NCBI RefSeq assembly: GCF_042242105.1
Contig: NC_092019.1
Location: 25,012,328-25,076,327, forward strand
Reading direction: 5' to 3'
DNA: 64,000 bases
Source: Pempheris klunzingeri
Lineage: Eukaryota; Chordata; Actinopteri; Acropomatiformes; Pempheridae
The position numbers were made by a program, and so were the translations under genes. A model generated the notes under the pieces. That model was not told where the DNA came from. It was given only the letters and a program-made list of their open reading frames with translations, and did no database searches. Positions 11,770 through 56,370 of this stretch are shown here, in pieces; the stretch's first letter is position 1; each line of letters begins with the position of its first letter.

Positions 11770-12645
11770 TCACAATCACAATCAGAAATACTTTATTTAT
11801 TCCCAGGGGGGAAATTTGGGCATTCCAGTTGCTCTGATAGCGAGAAACACAAGAGAGTTATAGGACGTACAATAAACTCAGTATTTACAGAATGTATCCA
11901 ATGAAGAAGGATGAAAATAAAATAGAATATGAATATAAAAGGCTGATTGTAGCACAGATGAGCTACTGAACGCAGGATATCGCACAATTAGATAATTGCA
12001 CAAGTTCTTATCATCATGTTCAGTGCAGTTCATAAGTGGGATGTGTCTGAGCGTCAGTCCGTTAGTGACTTCCTGTGGCGCTCTGTGGTGGGAATGAGTC
12101 TGCCACATCACGGACTGGGTGTGAGACACTGTCCAATACAACATGTAACTTGGACAGCTTCCTCCTCTCTGACTCCCCCCGTCAGAGAGTCCAGCACACA
12201 GCAGCATGCAGGGGGGGGGCGGCTCAGACCCCTCCCGTAGACGGCATTGGTGTTCTTGGTCCAGTCCAGTTTATTGTCTTATGTGCACCCCCCAAGCACT
12301 TACAGACCTCCACAATATCCACACCGACCCTCTGGAAGGAAACGGGGGGTGACCAGTGACTTTATCCTCCTCAGATCAGTTCTTTTGTCTTGGTCACATT
12401 GAGCTGGAGATGCTTCTGCTCACAACATGTGACAAAGTTTCCCACCACAGTCCTGTGCTCAGCCTCCTCCCCGCTGGTGATACATCCAACCACAGCAGAA
12501 TCATCAGAAAACTCCTGAAGGCGGCAGGACTCTACGTCGTAGTTGAAGTCCGTGGTGCAGGGGGTGAAGAGGAAGGGAGACAGGACTGTCCCCTGTGGAG
12601 CCCCCCGTGCATTGGAACAGATAAGAGAAGCTTCAGATAAAAGCA
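11770..12645 (-). mobile_element. 5'-truncated non-LTR retrotransposon (LINE) relic
   Basis: Read on the minus strand, the segment begins inside a reverse transcriptase. It has the GAPQGTVLSPFLF block, then FSDDSAVVG carrying the catalytic DD of the F/YxDD box, then LQLNVTKTKELI. A frame disruption follows, then a decayed C-terminal region and a 3' UTR ending in AATAAAGTATTTCTGATTGTG with a short tandem tail near 11770. The abrupt 5' end near 12645 is typical of incomplete target-primed reverse transcription. The clade (L2/Rex1/jockey-like) is not certain. Inactive. Confidence 0.85.
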
Positions 12646-13945
12646 CCAGGTAAGAAACCCTAATAAGTGCCTCTGTGTGAATAGCATCTTCTTCGAGAGT
12701 ATGATTCCATAAACTCAAATAAACAGAGAGAAGAGCTGTGCAGTGGGTTGATGGTTCCAAACTATCCACTGGTAAATATTCCCTTGTTTCTAAATGTAAA
12801 TGTTTAATCCAATGTAATATACTGCGATGCTGATATAAGTCTTAATTCCACTCAGATGAAAAACTTGTGCTGCAGACGTATGCAAAGTTGTAGATTACAG
12901 TAGTTTGTGCAGATACTCTTATGCTAAAAGGACACTGATGCATCCATGCTGATGTATATGCAGCCGGAGCATGCTGAACCAAAGAAGAGGGATCAAAGCT
13001 GTCCTCTCCTTATTGTTTTTAACATGTTTCCTCACATAAAATGATCCAGAGTGGCGGTGCAAAAGTCTCTCTGGAGGGTGTTATCTTAAACTTTAGATCA
13101 GTGTGGAAGTGAGTCTTGCAGAAGGATGCTGACAGACAGATAATTGATTACTCATACAGATGACAAAAATAGCATTAGAATAATAATACATTCAAAGTGA
13201 TGAAACAAGGATAAAGCACTTTTTTTTAGTAATTTAATTTTTATAGAAGCATCTTCTTAGGAAAGTATGGTCTACTTTCACTCTAACTGTGGCTAACTTT
13301 ATCCCTGCATGTGATATTGTGACATATTATACTAATAAGCTGCTTCTACCACTGTTGCTGGTACCGTTACTCAGTAACACGGTGCTCCCAGCAGGAGGCG
13401 GTGTCTACAACGAAACACGGGCGGAAATACACGAAGAAGTCACCACGCGGTGGCAAAGATCGTCTATTAAAATTGCTACGCGTTGGTGTCACCATGGATA
13501 CCAAGCTGTCATAAAACTGAGATGGTTTTCCAAAAAAAAATAAGTACGCATGAAAAACTACAATCCAGTCCTCAATGTTCAAATTTTGTTTTCATGTCGT
13601 GCTGAGTTAATAAAACTGGAACAATATTTCTGTAACGTGTGTGTGCAGCTATAACGTTAAGCCGTTGTCAATGGCTTCTCCGTGGTCTTGTCGCTATGCG
13701 CAGAGTGAGACCTCTTCCTTGAACTCATCTTTGGCAGCATGCTACCTGACGTTAGCACAGCAGCTAGCATGTTGGAGAGAAAACCTCTGAAGTTTGGAAT
13801 AAAGTAGAATTTTAACCATTGAAAATATAAGACAAACCCTGAGACCAACTCCCGCTAAGAGCTCCAATCTTGAAACGTTATTTTAACCCAACTACAAAGT
13901 GTTTGCTTTTATTGTTTTCAGTTAGTTTAGCTAGCCAGGTTAGCT

Positions 13946-15693
13946 ATGTTTACAGAGCTCAACAGCATCCTGAGCACCTCTCCCGACAGCTTCACACAGG
14001 TGAGGATGTAACATTTTTAGTTTACCTGTGCTCTGTTACATTACACTGCTTTTTTAAAGATGTGCAGTGGCACATTGTTCTGCATGCTAACGCAGCTGCT
14101 AGCCGCGAAACGGTGCAGCATCCATAACGGTATTTGTCTAAAATCAAGTTTCCCACCTACAGGGAGAGTTCATCCTGCTGTCAGACAGACAGAGTGACGC
14201 CTCCTTCCTCATTCACCACTTCCTCTCTCTGTACCTAAGAGGTGAGTGATCACCCGGTCACACTTAAGCTCTGACACCTTTTCGCCTGGCTGATCTCTCT
14301 CCTCTTTTCTTTGTTTCAGCCCGCTGTAAAGTGTGTTTCCTGGGTCTGGTGCAGTCCTTCAATCACTACAGTGCAGTCAGTCAGAGGCTGGTGAGGCTCC
14401 TCTTCATCACCTGCTCTCATTCCATGCTTTTAACTTTGACTGCTTGGAAATGTAAGCCTATTCCAACGTTGAGTGCCTGATAAAAGGCCTGTTCATAGTT
14501 TTATAATCCAATCCTCATTGATATTCTCTATTCGCACTCTTTCCTGCAGCTTCCCTCAGGATCAATAAAGTTCTCTGTTCTTCTAAAAACACAGTAATAA
14601 CATTGAAGTAACTCTCTAAATGGAATCTGTACTGCCCACCGTGTCCTCAGGGTGTAAGCCTAGCACAAGCAAAGGAGAAGGGTCAGCTGGTTTTCCTAGA
14701 GGGACCGAAGGAGTCGCTGTCTCTTCTGATTCCTCAAGAAGGCAGCACAGGAAGTCCAGCCATGGACTTCCTCAGGTACAGACTAATTACCCCTTTTCTT
14801 CATACATACATGACCCTGTAATAGTAACACACATTTGCTGGTTTCTCTCTAATCTCTCTCACTGTCTCCCCCTCCCTCTTCAGGGACCCCTCTGTTGGCC
14901 TGAGGAGTCTCTATGAGTTTGTGCAGTGCAGTGTGAGCGGGGCAGAGGGGGCAGATGGGGCAGAGGAGTGGGGACCCCCAGTGTTGCTGGTGGATGACCT
15001 CAGCGTGCTGCTGAGCCTGGGGGTGGGCGTTGGAGCCGTGCTGGACTTCAGCCACTACTGCAGAGCCTCCGTCTGCTCCCAGCTACAGGTCTAAGTCCTG
15101 CTGTCGAGGCATGATTGTACAGCTTGCTGTGGTTAAAAGTGACATTTGCAGTGGTCTGCGTTCATAACATGCATCACTGTATGTTCAGTGAGGAGGGGTG
15201 GGGGTGGGGTGGGCGAAGTGAACAGCTCTATTAAAGACTCACCGTAGCTTTGACTGTGACCGCAGGGCAATGTGGTGATGCTGGCACGCTGTGATGGCGA
15301 TGAAGAGGGCGATGACGGAGATGACGAAGGCTCAGAGAGACTTCTGAAGGGCCTGACCCACCAGTGTAGCCTCAGTCTCCATGTACAGGGTCTCCCCACG
15401 GGCTACTGCAGGGACATACACGGGCAGGTGTGTGTCTGTACAGGCTGTCTAACACTGCATAGTGCACCTCCACTGAAGACAGACAAGCAGTACATTTACA
15501 CTTGAGAATGTGGAAACTAAACTTCTAGATTTTTTGCTTAAAAACGACAATCAGCAATTTTTTTGTTGATCACCTCATTGATTAATTGACTCACTCACTC
15601 CAGAATCACTTCAGCTCTACTCAAGGAGCTTGACACATAGATGACACACGAAGCTGCATTTCTGTTCACAAACACTACCGATGTAGTTTGTCT

Positions 15694-15737
<44 letters not shown>

Positions 15738-16367
15738 CAAACCTCCACCCAACACAGACCCCTACAGAAGCCGCTCACATTGAGCCTGGTTCTGTTCCAG
15801 GTTTCTTCCTGTTAAAGGGGAGTTCTTCCTCCACTGTTGCTCAATCTAATATCTGATGCTGCTCATGTGGGGATTCTTGAATCCTTAATTTTGAATTCCT
15901 GAATCGTTGGGTCTCTCTCTAATTAAAGAGTTTGGTCTAGACCTGCTCTTTATGGAAAGAGTCTTGAGATAACGCTGTTGTGAATTGGCGCTATATAAGT
16001 AAAGATTGATTGATTGATTGATTGTTTGATTGATTGATTGTAGCTGCATCATGAGGAGCCTGGATATAGTCATGGAGGAGGGACCGTTTTCTAAACATCT
16101 CAGTGCAAAAGTATGAATGTCAGCGCACATACAGTATCAGTAATGTTTAACTGTGATACACATGGCATAAGGTCTGTAGGAGGTTACACACTATATCTAC
16201 AGTAACTGTGTGAGTAAACCAATGGTGTTGATTGTTTTCAGGTGGAAGTGTGTTGGCGGAGGAAACCAGGCGATGGGCAGCACACGCAGAAGAAACTCTT
16301 TCAGTACAAGGTCCATGACAAAGGAGCCTCCTTCTTTGCTCGTGGGACGTCCACCGCTGTCCTCTAG
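13946..16367 (+). CDS. elp6: Elongator complex protein 6, complete
   Basis: Seven coding exons join in frame: 13946-13999, 14163-14241, 14320-14390, 14651-14775, 14884-15088, 15266-15427 and 16242-16367 (TAG). They encode 273 residues, against about 266 in human. All introns are GT-AG. Recognisable ELP6 blocks are the start MFTELNSILSTSPD, KVCFLGLVQSFNHYS, GVSLAQAKEKGQLVFLEG, the VLLVDDLSVLLSLG strand near residue 140, GYCRDIHGQ, and the C-terminus ASFFARGTSTAVL. In the known family, ELP4, ELP5 and ELP6 form a RecA-like hexameric ring of Elongator, which makes the cm5U-type modifications on tRNA wobble uridines. An acidic insertion (DGDEEGDDGDDEG) in exon 6 lies where the human protein has a shorter acidic loop. 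Intron 6 contains an L2-type tail. SCAP follows on the same strand. Confidence 0.95.
15690..16035 (+). mobile_element. L2-type retroelement 3' tail, copy 1 (ELP6 intron 6)
   Basis: The element starts with a (CT)n tract and continues through a characteristic block (AGGTTTCTTCCTGTTAAA), then GGCGCTATATAAGTAAAG and a terminal (ATTG)n tail. It is nearly identical to 19974-20312 and in the same orientation. I know this tail as one shared by L2-type LINEs and SINEs of teleosts. Confidence 0.85.
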
Positions 16368-16828
16368 TTCCTCCCTTCAACCTCCCCGTTTGCCTTTCAT
16401 CTCTCTCACACGTGACAACCGGCAGTAATATTCTAGTATCACCACACAATGGAGTGTTGGCTGTTGAGCAGCCAAAGTGGCTGGTGACTACATAAATTTA
16501 CCAGCCTTTGCCGAGCTCGATGTTTGGATGCTCACTAATGCTGATGATCCAGTGTGGGCCCCCGACTGTCTGGGGGAAGGACACTGTGACGAGCCAGCTG
16601 ACAGCCTGGTTCCACAACTCTGAATCACTGCCTGCTTCTCAGATTTTTTTTTCAGCTATTCAAGTCAGTGACATGAAAAAAGGCAGTTCAGATCATCAGG
16701 CTGGTCAGCTGAGGGTGCGACTGCAGACTCTGTTGTTGTGTCTCCAGATGAATGAGCTGTTGTGTGTTGACGGTGTGCTGTGAATGCAGACTGTTTACAT
16801 TTGTGATGGATAGTGAACGTTAATGGAA

Positions 16829-16844
16829 AATAAAAATGAATAAA
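16829..16844 (+). terminator. elp6: ELP6 polyadenylation signals
   Basis: Two AATAAA hexamers (16829-16834 and 16839-16844) lie about 460 bases after the ELP6 stop. They put the transcript end near 16860, roughly 600 bases before the SCAP promoter. Confidence 0.75.
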
Positions 16845-16856
16845 TAAGATGATTAT

Positions 16857-17050
16857 TATTGGAAGAAGAACTCAGATTCTTTACTCAAGTAAAAGTACTA
16901 ATACCACACTGTAAAATACTATTACAACTAGGTACTCAACGTGTGTAACCAAAAAAAACATGTACTAAATGTATTAAAACAATGAAAAACGTCCCTGTGA
17001 CTGTCCTACTATTATGCATCATATCATTAGATTATTATTGCCCATGTACT
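16857..17050. repeat. MITE-like teleost repeat (partial)
   Basis: The segment begins GGAAGAAGAACTCAGATTC, followed by CTTTACTCAAGTAAAAGTAC. This matches the terminal region of the element at 49567-50105. Only one end is recognisable here. Confidence 0.6.
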
Positions 17051-17103
17051 AATGTAAAGTTGGAGTTGGTTGAGATGGAGATGATTCTGAGCTGTTTTGT
17101 GTT

Positions 17104-17345
17104 GTAGGCTACTGCAGCTAATGATCATTTTCATAATGAATCAATTAGCTGATTGTTTTCACGATTGATTGACTGATCTGTAAATATTCTGACAAGGAGA
17201 GACATGCGCTCACAGTTATCCACTTTCATCATACTTTTTTGTTCAAACCTCAAACTTATTAAAAAATATATATATAGATAGATAGATAGAAATGCTTTAT
17301 TGATCCCCGAGGGGAAATTCTGCTATAATACATTAAACATAATGT
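17104..17345. repeat. Decayed fold-back MITE end and LINE 3' tail
   Basis: 17104-17230 resembles the teleost repeat that begins GGGCTGCAACTA and has many ATTAATCGATT-like steps. 17272-17345 contains a (GATA)n tail and TTTATTGATCCCCGAGGGG, which is the reversed 3' end of a non-LTR element. Both are fragments upstream of the SCAP promoter. Confidence 0.5.
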
Positions 17346-17479
17346 ATAATACTCATTATAAGGTATAATACTTAAATACATTAAGAGGATCTAAATAATT
17401 AAAAGGAAAGCTGCTGCAGGAAAAATTGCTTCAATATTTCCAATTATCAGTTTATGAGGAAATCAGCGGGGAGTGCCGT

Positions 17480-17744
17480 CTGTGTGTCCACGCTAGAGGG
17501 CGCCCTGTCCCCGCTCTCCGCGCTGCGGGGTCAGAGGTCAGAGTGGAAAAGGTCTCTGTGGGATTTGACAACCAGCAGCGTTAAATTTGAAACGCCGCTC
17601 CTGCATGTCAGCATCACCTTCGAGGCATAACAAGTCAGCCTTTTGCTCGTTTCCTAAAACAAAGGATAATACGGCGCTTGCTCGTCACTTTACCTGCAAT
17701 AACCACGCAACGCCAACATTTGGGGGAATCTGAAGTTTGTCCAG
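17480..17744 (+). promoter_or_regulatory. scap: SCAP promoter and non-coding exon 1
   Basis: A locally CpG-rich stretch (about 17485-17700, including CGCTAGAGGGCGCCCTG and CTCCGCGCTGCGGGG) ends at a strong splice donor, CCAG|GTAAGT (donor at 17745). No ATG with a long frame lies inside, so exon 1 appears to be 5' UTR, joined to exon 2 at 23390. The transcription start cannot be fixed from sequence. No TATA box is evident. Confidence 0.65.
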
Positions 17745-19972
17745 GTAAGTGTGTGCACAGGCAACTAAGCTACAGCCCGTTAGCATTAGCTACGTTGCGA
17801 AAATTAGCTTAGAGGAAAGCATGTTTCACAATGACAGCCATGTTAATCAGGTGTAGCAAAAAATGGCCCCTTTTGTGGCACACTTGGTCGCATTCTTGGT
17901 CACCACAGGCTTTTCTAGTTAAATTGTAAAATACACATTTGGGACTCGGGTTCACTGGGTTCATTGAGGAGCTAACTGAGCTAGCCAGCTAGCTAACTGT
18001 TGTGTATGTTAGCCCTTAGCTTGCTGTCATCACAAACTGTCAGCAGCTCCAGTAAAGGTACAATTTGGAGTAACGTTTCGCTTGTCTGGCTTATACTGAG
18101 CCGCGGGCGTAGACAGAAGGAATAACAATGTGTTGCGTTTGTCACATTTTAAAATGCTACGTTGTTAGCATGCTAACTATTAGTTCGTTTGTTGCTAATT
18201 TCCATAATTAAAATGTTTTGTTTTTTCTGAAGTTGCCAGCTTTGGTGTTCGTTTGTAGCGTTAATTCCGACTAATAATACAAAGTAAAATAACTTGTGTA
18301 GCGGAAGTTGTCCGGTAAAAAAAACAAAAAAAAAACAGGTAGCTAACGTTAGCTGGCTGTTGTGACATGATGAAAACACTTGAACGTAAATGAGTCTCAT
18401 TTGTGTCTTATCTTCTGACATGTGAACAGCAATTAAAGCATAAGAGATCCGACCGATGTTTTACACTTGTCAGCTCAGTGGTTTCTACACCAGTGCTGCT
18501 CGGCTGAGATGTTGCAAGAGATGCGTGTGGATGGACACACACATGTGGTGAATAGAATTTCTACTGTACAGGAAATCTGGTGTCTGATTAGTTACTCAAA
18601 TCTCGCTAAATCCCTCAGTCAGAGTTTGTCCCATGATGAAACCCTTCGTTCATGTGAGCGCCCTCCTGGAGCCTTGTTCGGGCCGGGGGAGCCTCCGTGC
18701 CAGCCTTCCCCCGGCAGGTGATGTTGCGACAGGGTTGCATCAGCCCCATCATCCCTGCTCTGTGTGCACTTGTCTTGTCATAGCCATTTCACCATTTTGG
18801 CTGCTTCAACGTGGTCTAGATTGTAAAGGCAGTTGTATGATGGAAAAACTTTGGAGACTTGACCAAGTGTAACGTTCTAGTAAAGATGTACGCAGAATAA
18901 CTGGCAGACGTAATTAATAAAAAGGAATAGAAATGGAGTGTGCCCTCAGTTTTGTATCTTTCCTGAATTTGAATTTGCCAGAAATACAGAAATCCCTGTG
19001 TGGAAACAGACTGCCTGTTGCACATCATTGGTTATGACAGTGTGGTTACTGATTGACAGGACATTTCCCTGTTTTGTCATCAGCTCTCGTTGTAAAAGGC
19101 TGTGTTGCAGTGATCCGCTCACCCACTTCAATTTAGCCCGGACATTTACAGCAGGACTGATGTGAGACACTGACAGGAGCATGCCTGCACATTCTGCAGC
19201 TATGGGACTGAGCGTTACTGTAGTTATGTTAAGTTAAATGGACACTGTATGCTTGTGGATATTAGTATAGTTTTTGTGCTTACATTATGTACCTCTAAGA
19301 TATTTTATAAGACATGCGAATGCATTGCATGATACAAAAAGTTTCTGATTATGGAATCTATAAACCCTGGAGATGCCTTCAAACTGGGCATTTTAGGGAG
19401 TGTTGTGAAGAGGTAAGCTGGAGTTTTTTGCTTTTTTTCCCCCTAATCTGCCGTTCCAGTGTGTTGTCTGAGCTTTGAAATGAGCCAGTTTGTCCATAAA
19501 CTCAGTGCTCACACTTATGGTGTAGGCACGTGGCTTAAAAAAAACTACATTAATCTGAAAGCCACCTAATTAAGCTGCAGAGGCCCACAATGATCTCTCT
19601 AACTGAATTTGCGCTTGCAGTGTGGAACACTGTGTCTGTCATGTCTGCAGCCGTGTTTTTGTTTGCTAGGATGTGTGCTGGCTTCTCACGTGGGAGAGCC
19701 GTATAGACTGGTCTTTGTTAGATCATTAGTTGCCTACCACATTTGCACAAAAGCACAAGGTTATTTAACAGAGACACTTTCCATGCTGCTGCCATGAAGG
19801 TTTATTTGGTTTGTTGGGTTTAAGCAGAAATGGTATTTTTATCCCTTCATTTCAAGTAGCTGGCATGTCTCAACGAACATCATCCAGCCAGATAGAATAT
19901 GATTCCCAAACAGTCGCTGGTTACCTGCTGAAGTGGCGGAAGACAACACAAACTCACCAACTGTTTGTGTTG

Positions 19973-19973
<1 letters not shown>

Positions 19974-20003
<30 letters not shown>

Positions 20004-20312
20004 CTCTCTCTCTCTCTCTCTCTCTGTCTCTGTCCAACCTCCACCCAACACGGACCCTGACAGAAGCCGCCCACATTGAGCCTGGGTCTGTTCCAGGTTT
20101 CTTCCTGTTAAAGGGGAGTTCTTCCTCCACTGTTGCTCAATATAATATCTGATGCTGCTCATGTGGGGATTCTTGAATCCTTAATGTTGAATTCCTGAAT
20201 CGTTGGGTCTCTCTCTAATTAAAGAGTTTGGTCTAGACCTGCTCTTTATGGAAAGCGTCTTGAGATAACGCTGTTGTGAATTGGAGCTATATAATTAAAG
20301 ATTGATTGATTG
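19974..20312 (+). mobile_element. L2-type retroelement 3' tail, copy 2 (SCAP intron 1)
   Basis: It has the same structure as copy 1 at 15690-16035: a (CT)n head, the TTCCTGTTAAAGGGGAGTT block and a terminal (ATTG)n tail. By eye the two agree at well over 90 per cent of positions across about 270 bases. Confidence 0.85.
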
Positions 20313-21663
20313 ATTGACCAACTTGAAGCAACAGTTTACCTGCACTCTGCCCTCGTTGTGAAGTTTTGGTTTCAGCTTGTCATGATGTTTTGGACATGTC
20401 ATGGCGTCCTACAGCACACAGGAAAGACTGCCTGCAGGTTCTGAACAGAGGAAGAGGTTAGCAGTGGGGGGTGGCCATAGGCCCTGAGCCCTGCTCGCTG
20501 AGTTTCCGATCGGCTCAATCCCGGATTAGTTCACTGACGGAGATGCTGCTGAGCCTTTGCCAAATCAGGTCTCGCTGCTACACCCACGCAGCACCACAGC
20601 ACGCAGTGAACTGGACAGACAGCTGAGAGATGGAGGCGATCATTAAAAGTTTTCCCTTACAAGACAGTGAGCAGGACCAGAACCTGGCCGAGAGCCGACT
20701 TTGCTACAGAAACAGAGAGCAGAAAGGCTTTACTTCAAAGCCCTTTTTGACCTTAGCAGAACCCATTGTGCGAGCTTGCCAGGACATTGCCGTTTCTACT
20801 GTATAGGATATTTATAACAGCAGATCAAGAGACTCCTGAGGCGAATTCCTCCCAGGGAATGTTTCCGCTGCTCCCGGGGGGACGAGCCGAGCACTCGCAC
20901 AGTGCGTCTGAATCGAGAGGGGAGCACTATGTTAACCACAAGGCAACGCTTAAGCTAAAAAAACCCAGTGCTGCTGCTTTCAGGAGACATAAACGGTTGC
21001 GAGGCAGAGAGAGAACCTGGTCTCCCATTAGCAGGTATGGTCTCAGAGCAGTTGAAGGCTTGTATGATGGATACAGCGTGGTAACTGCTGATGGGACAGA
21101 GCTGTGTTGTTGTGTTTCGGCGCAGTTAGCAAATGATAGGGCGCTGCTTATTGACATCATGTGAGGGGCTGATGCAAGAGAGAGCTGGTGAGGAGGTAAT
21201 GGTCAGTAGAATGATCTATCTCACAAGACTGCTGTGTGTGTGCCAGCCAGTCAAACATGTAATAGAGCAGCGTGTAACTACAAACACTGATAGGCAGCGG
21301 TGAGCCAGTGTGCTGAGTAAACAGAGAGACGAGAGCTGAGATTGAGCAGAGAAGTCAACAGCAGATTGAGCTGTCCTGTGAAACTGAAGGAACCGATTTT
21401 GTTTGAAGGGAGGAGAACCACTCATAAGGCAAAAATTGAACTTACTTTAGGACTCAGATCTTGTTGATCCAACGTCAACGTTCAGGCTGCTGGAAATCTG
21501 GGATTTGAAAACAAGTAAATGTTATCAGTTTAATGACTTTCAGTGTGATCATCTTACAAGAGTTTTCAAATAAATAATCCTAAACAAACTGTTACAAACT
21601 GAATGACTCATGTTAGGTTTTGCTGTACGTAAATATGTGATATAGTACACACAGTACACACAG

Positions 21664-22130
21664 TAGGGCTGCAACTAGCAATTATCATCATTATATTAAT
21701 GAATGAATCATGTGGTCTATAAAATGTGGTCAGAAAATAGTCAAATGTATTAATTTATTTACTTACTTATTACTTCAGAAGCTGTTCACCATCACTGAGG
21801 AATCAAGTGACAATTGACGATTGTTTTCATGATCGATTATTTATAAATTGATAAATCAATTGGTTTATGAAATGTCAGAAAATTGTTAAACATTGCCATC
21901 ATAATTTCCTAAAGCTCATACAGGCATTATCTATGTATTGTTTCATCCAGCCTACAGACCAAAACCCCAAAGATGATCAGTTGTCAAATCAAATGCATCC
22001 AGTTGTCACTCTGGTAAAACTGACAACAGTGACTGTTTGGAAGTTTTGCTTGAAAATGTAAAAGATTAATCGATTATTCTGATAGTTGCCAAACTGTCTT
22101 ATTAAATTTCTGTCATCTCAACACTGTTTC
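21664..22130. repeat. Fold-back MITE (GGGCTGCAACTA family)
   Basis: The left end reads TAGGGCTGCAACTAGCAATT. The right side has AGATTAATCGATTATTCTG, a decayed inverted counterpart. The interior has the characteristic AAATGTCAGAAAATTGTTAAAC and CCAAAACCCCAAAGATGATCAG segments. I recognise this as a very common palindromic teleost repeat. Confidence 0.75.
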
Positions 22131-23397
22131 AGGGCTGCCTATTGTAAAATGAACGTAGTTAAAGCATCTGGTTTCTGTAGTTCATAGCTGTGTAAATATC
22201 GGGGCTGGAAGTGACTCCTGCTCATGTTAGAAAGCAATGAAAAAATACTTAAACAGATTCAATGTATATTATGATGTATAAATTAGAATGCAGAAAATTC
22301 ACAATTCTATAAGTGTGGACCAATTAATGTGAATATGTCTTCCCTAAAAACTGTCTGATTTCTAAACTTGGCGATTAAATTGTCAATCTATGAATTGGCT
22401 TTCAGTACTGAAGTAAATATTTTATTAGATGCTTTCTTCTTCCTTGGCCACCTTATCCCTGCTGAATGGGAGTGGAATTTATCCACCGTCCAATAACACA
22501 AGGCTGTTATCAGGGACCCTGGTGCTGGTGCTTCACCCAGGTGTGATAGATCTGTTTGATTCAGCGGAGCTGCTCAGGCGGAGTTGCATGTTTCCTGCTG
22601 GTGGGAATGTATCCACACCTTTTTCGCTGCTGAATGAGATGTGTGTTCAAGAGCTGCCTAGCATGTGACTCCTGTACGAGTCTGAAGGAAAAACATACCA
22701 TTCCTGTAGCCACATGTGTGGCAACACAAGGAGTATGTTACTAATTAGGTGTTTGAGACAGAGTTGGCCTGTGTGTGTTAGTGCCCATGTGTCTGTGGAG
22801 TGTTCCAATGAGATGTAAGAGGCGTTTTAATAAAACGCAGCTCTCAGGTACAGGTTTGACTGACATATGTATGTATTACCTGCTAGCTTTCAGGAAGCAC
22901 TCTAGAAAACTAGAAAGCAGTCAGAGATCACACACAGTTTCTTTGTCAAGATGGCCCCATCCTCTAAAGTGATTGCCTTTTAAAAGTAGATCATGTAGAT
23001 CATCAAGTAGTAGAAACTGTTCAGCATTTAGAAACAAGTCTGAATCAAAATACACATGTTGATGGACAGCCGTGGGATGTCAATATCATTTAGTTATTCT
23101 AACTTGTTTCTAAATAACTGGCTTTGCAGCACTGCTTGTGAGCATTGCAGTGGATTTTCAGCATTGACAAGAGTTTTGATAATGCATTAATTGCACATAT
23201 CAAGAGAAAGTGCAACATTGGCATGTTGAAGCTTTTTAATTTAGCATTCTCTATATTTCTGCTCGCGTTTACCAGTGTATATGTAATACCTTTTAGGTTT
23301 CTGAACTCTTGTTGGTCAAAAAAAGGATGCTATCATGGGCTCTAGGAACATTTTTTTTCACATGTTAAACTACTGTCTCACTCCTCCAGTTCCCTGG

Positions 23398-23454
23398 ATG
23401 CCCCGCGGCGCACCGTCCTCGGCCGCGCAGTGCTTCCTAATGGCCGGGAGTTGA
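23398..23454 (+). promoter_or_regulatory. scap: Upstream ORF in the SCAP leader
   Basis: Exon 2 starts at 23390. An ATG eight bases in opens an 18-codon frame ([18 protein letters not shown]) that stops at 23452-23454, 14 bases before the SCAP start at 23469. Any ribosome scanning the spliced mRNA would meet it before the main start. Whether it is translated is not known. Confidence 0.7.
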
Positions 23455-23468
23455 CCCCGCCCACCAGG

Positions 23469-55606
<32,138 letters not shown>

Positions 55607-56370
55607 GGAGAGATGGACGCACTGACGGACGCAGAGGTGGATGTGGGTGGGAGCACTCGATGGGGAAAAAAAAAAAAAACAAAACGCTCTGAACATCCTC
55701 TTCATCAGTTTTGCTCTTATTTGTTGCTTCTGACACTCAAAGGAGATGTGATCATGAGATCAGGTTCCATGAGCATACACGGCTCTGTCTTTGAAGTGCA
55801 AGCCTGGATGTGATGAGCAAAACAAAGCTGGGGACTGATTGTGCAACCTGCTGCATTTTATCGGAGGAGGGGCGACAGACCCTCGATGGTGAAGTGTTGA
55901 CATTTACGAGGGTCGTGATGGTCAAGAAAAGCTGGACGTTCCTCACCTGAAGAGGATCCACCAGTCACCAGTTTGTGCTTTTTGTGTGTGTGTGTTCGTT
56001 TTGTGGCTCTGCCCTCTATGCTGCTGATACGGGAGGGGCTTCACCGTGACCCCCTCCTGCCCAGAGAGGAAGATAAAACTGTCTCCTTATTTTTTAATAT
56101 TCCTGCTGCCTCTTTCGCTCGACGGCGAAGTGCAGCCACAGCAACCTCAACAGGTCTACGGCCCGTTGGGACGAGCTGCGCAGTGATACAGAAATGTGTG
56201 AGTGTGTGTGTTTGAGTGTGTGTGTGTGTGACTGAATGAATGAATGAATGCATCTAGGCCCTTTTTTATGGCAAAACACTGCTGAGAACAAAAAGGATTG
56301 TGTGTGTGTGTGTGTGTGAGGGAGAACAGCTGATTACTGTATAAAATAAACCTCCAGAGGGGGCTGTTTT
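55607..56370 (+). other. scap: SCAP 3' UTR with polyadenylation signal
   Basis: AATAAA at 56345-56350 is the first good signal, about 740 bases after the stop. The UTR contains a poly-A stretch (55666-55684) and two (TG)n tracts near 56200-56320. Confidence 0.7.

Larger units (their letters stand above)
9294..13945. other. 3' UTR of the preceding gene, then intergenic DNA
   Basis: The first several hundred bases are probably 3' UTR of the gene ending at 9293, although I see no clear polyadenylation signal. The rest holds a GT tract (about 10113-10138), a dispersed repeat (10770-11060) and a truncated LINE (11770-12645). The last 600 bases before 13946 should contain the ELP6 promoter and 5' UTR. 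They are moderately GC-rich with no TATA box that I can see. A small open frame at 13289-13543 precedes an AATAAA at 13609 but resembles nothing known. Confidence 0.5.
17745..23389 (+). other. scap: SCAP intron 1
   Basis: This 5.6 kb intron contains an L2-type tail (19974-20312), a fold-back MITE (21664-22130) and otherwise unremarkable AT-rich DNA. Open frames inside it, the longest being 132 codons at 20766-21164, resemble no known protein. Confidence 0.7.

Noticed and set aside
12371..12769. 132-codon minus-strand frame considered as a host gene
   Set aside because: It contains reverse-transcriptase motifs (FSDDSAVVG) and belongs to the truncated LINE.
20766..21164. 132-codon frame in SCAP intron 1
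   Set aside because: It is intronic on the SCAP sense strand, matches no known family and has no promoter-like context.
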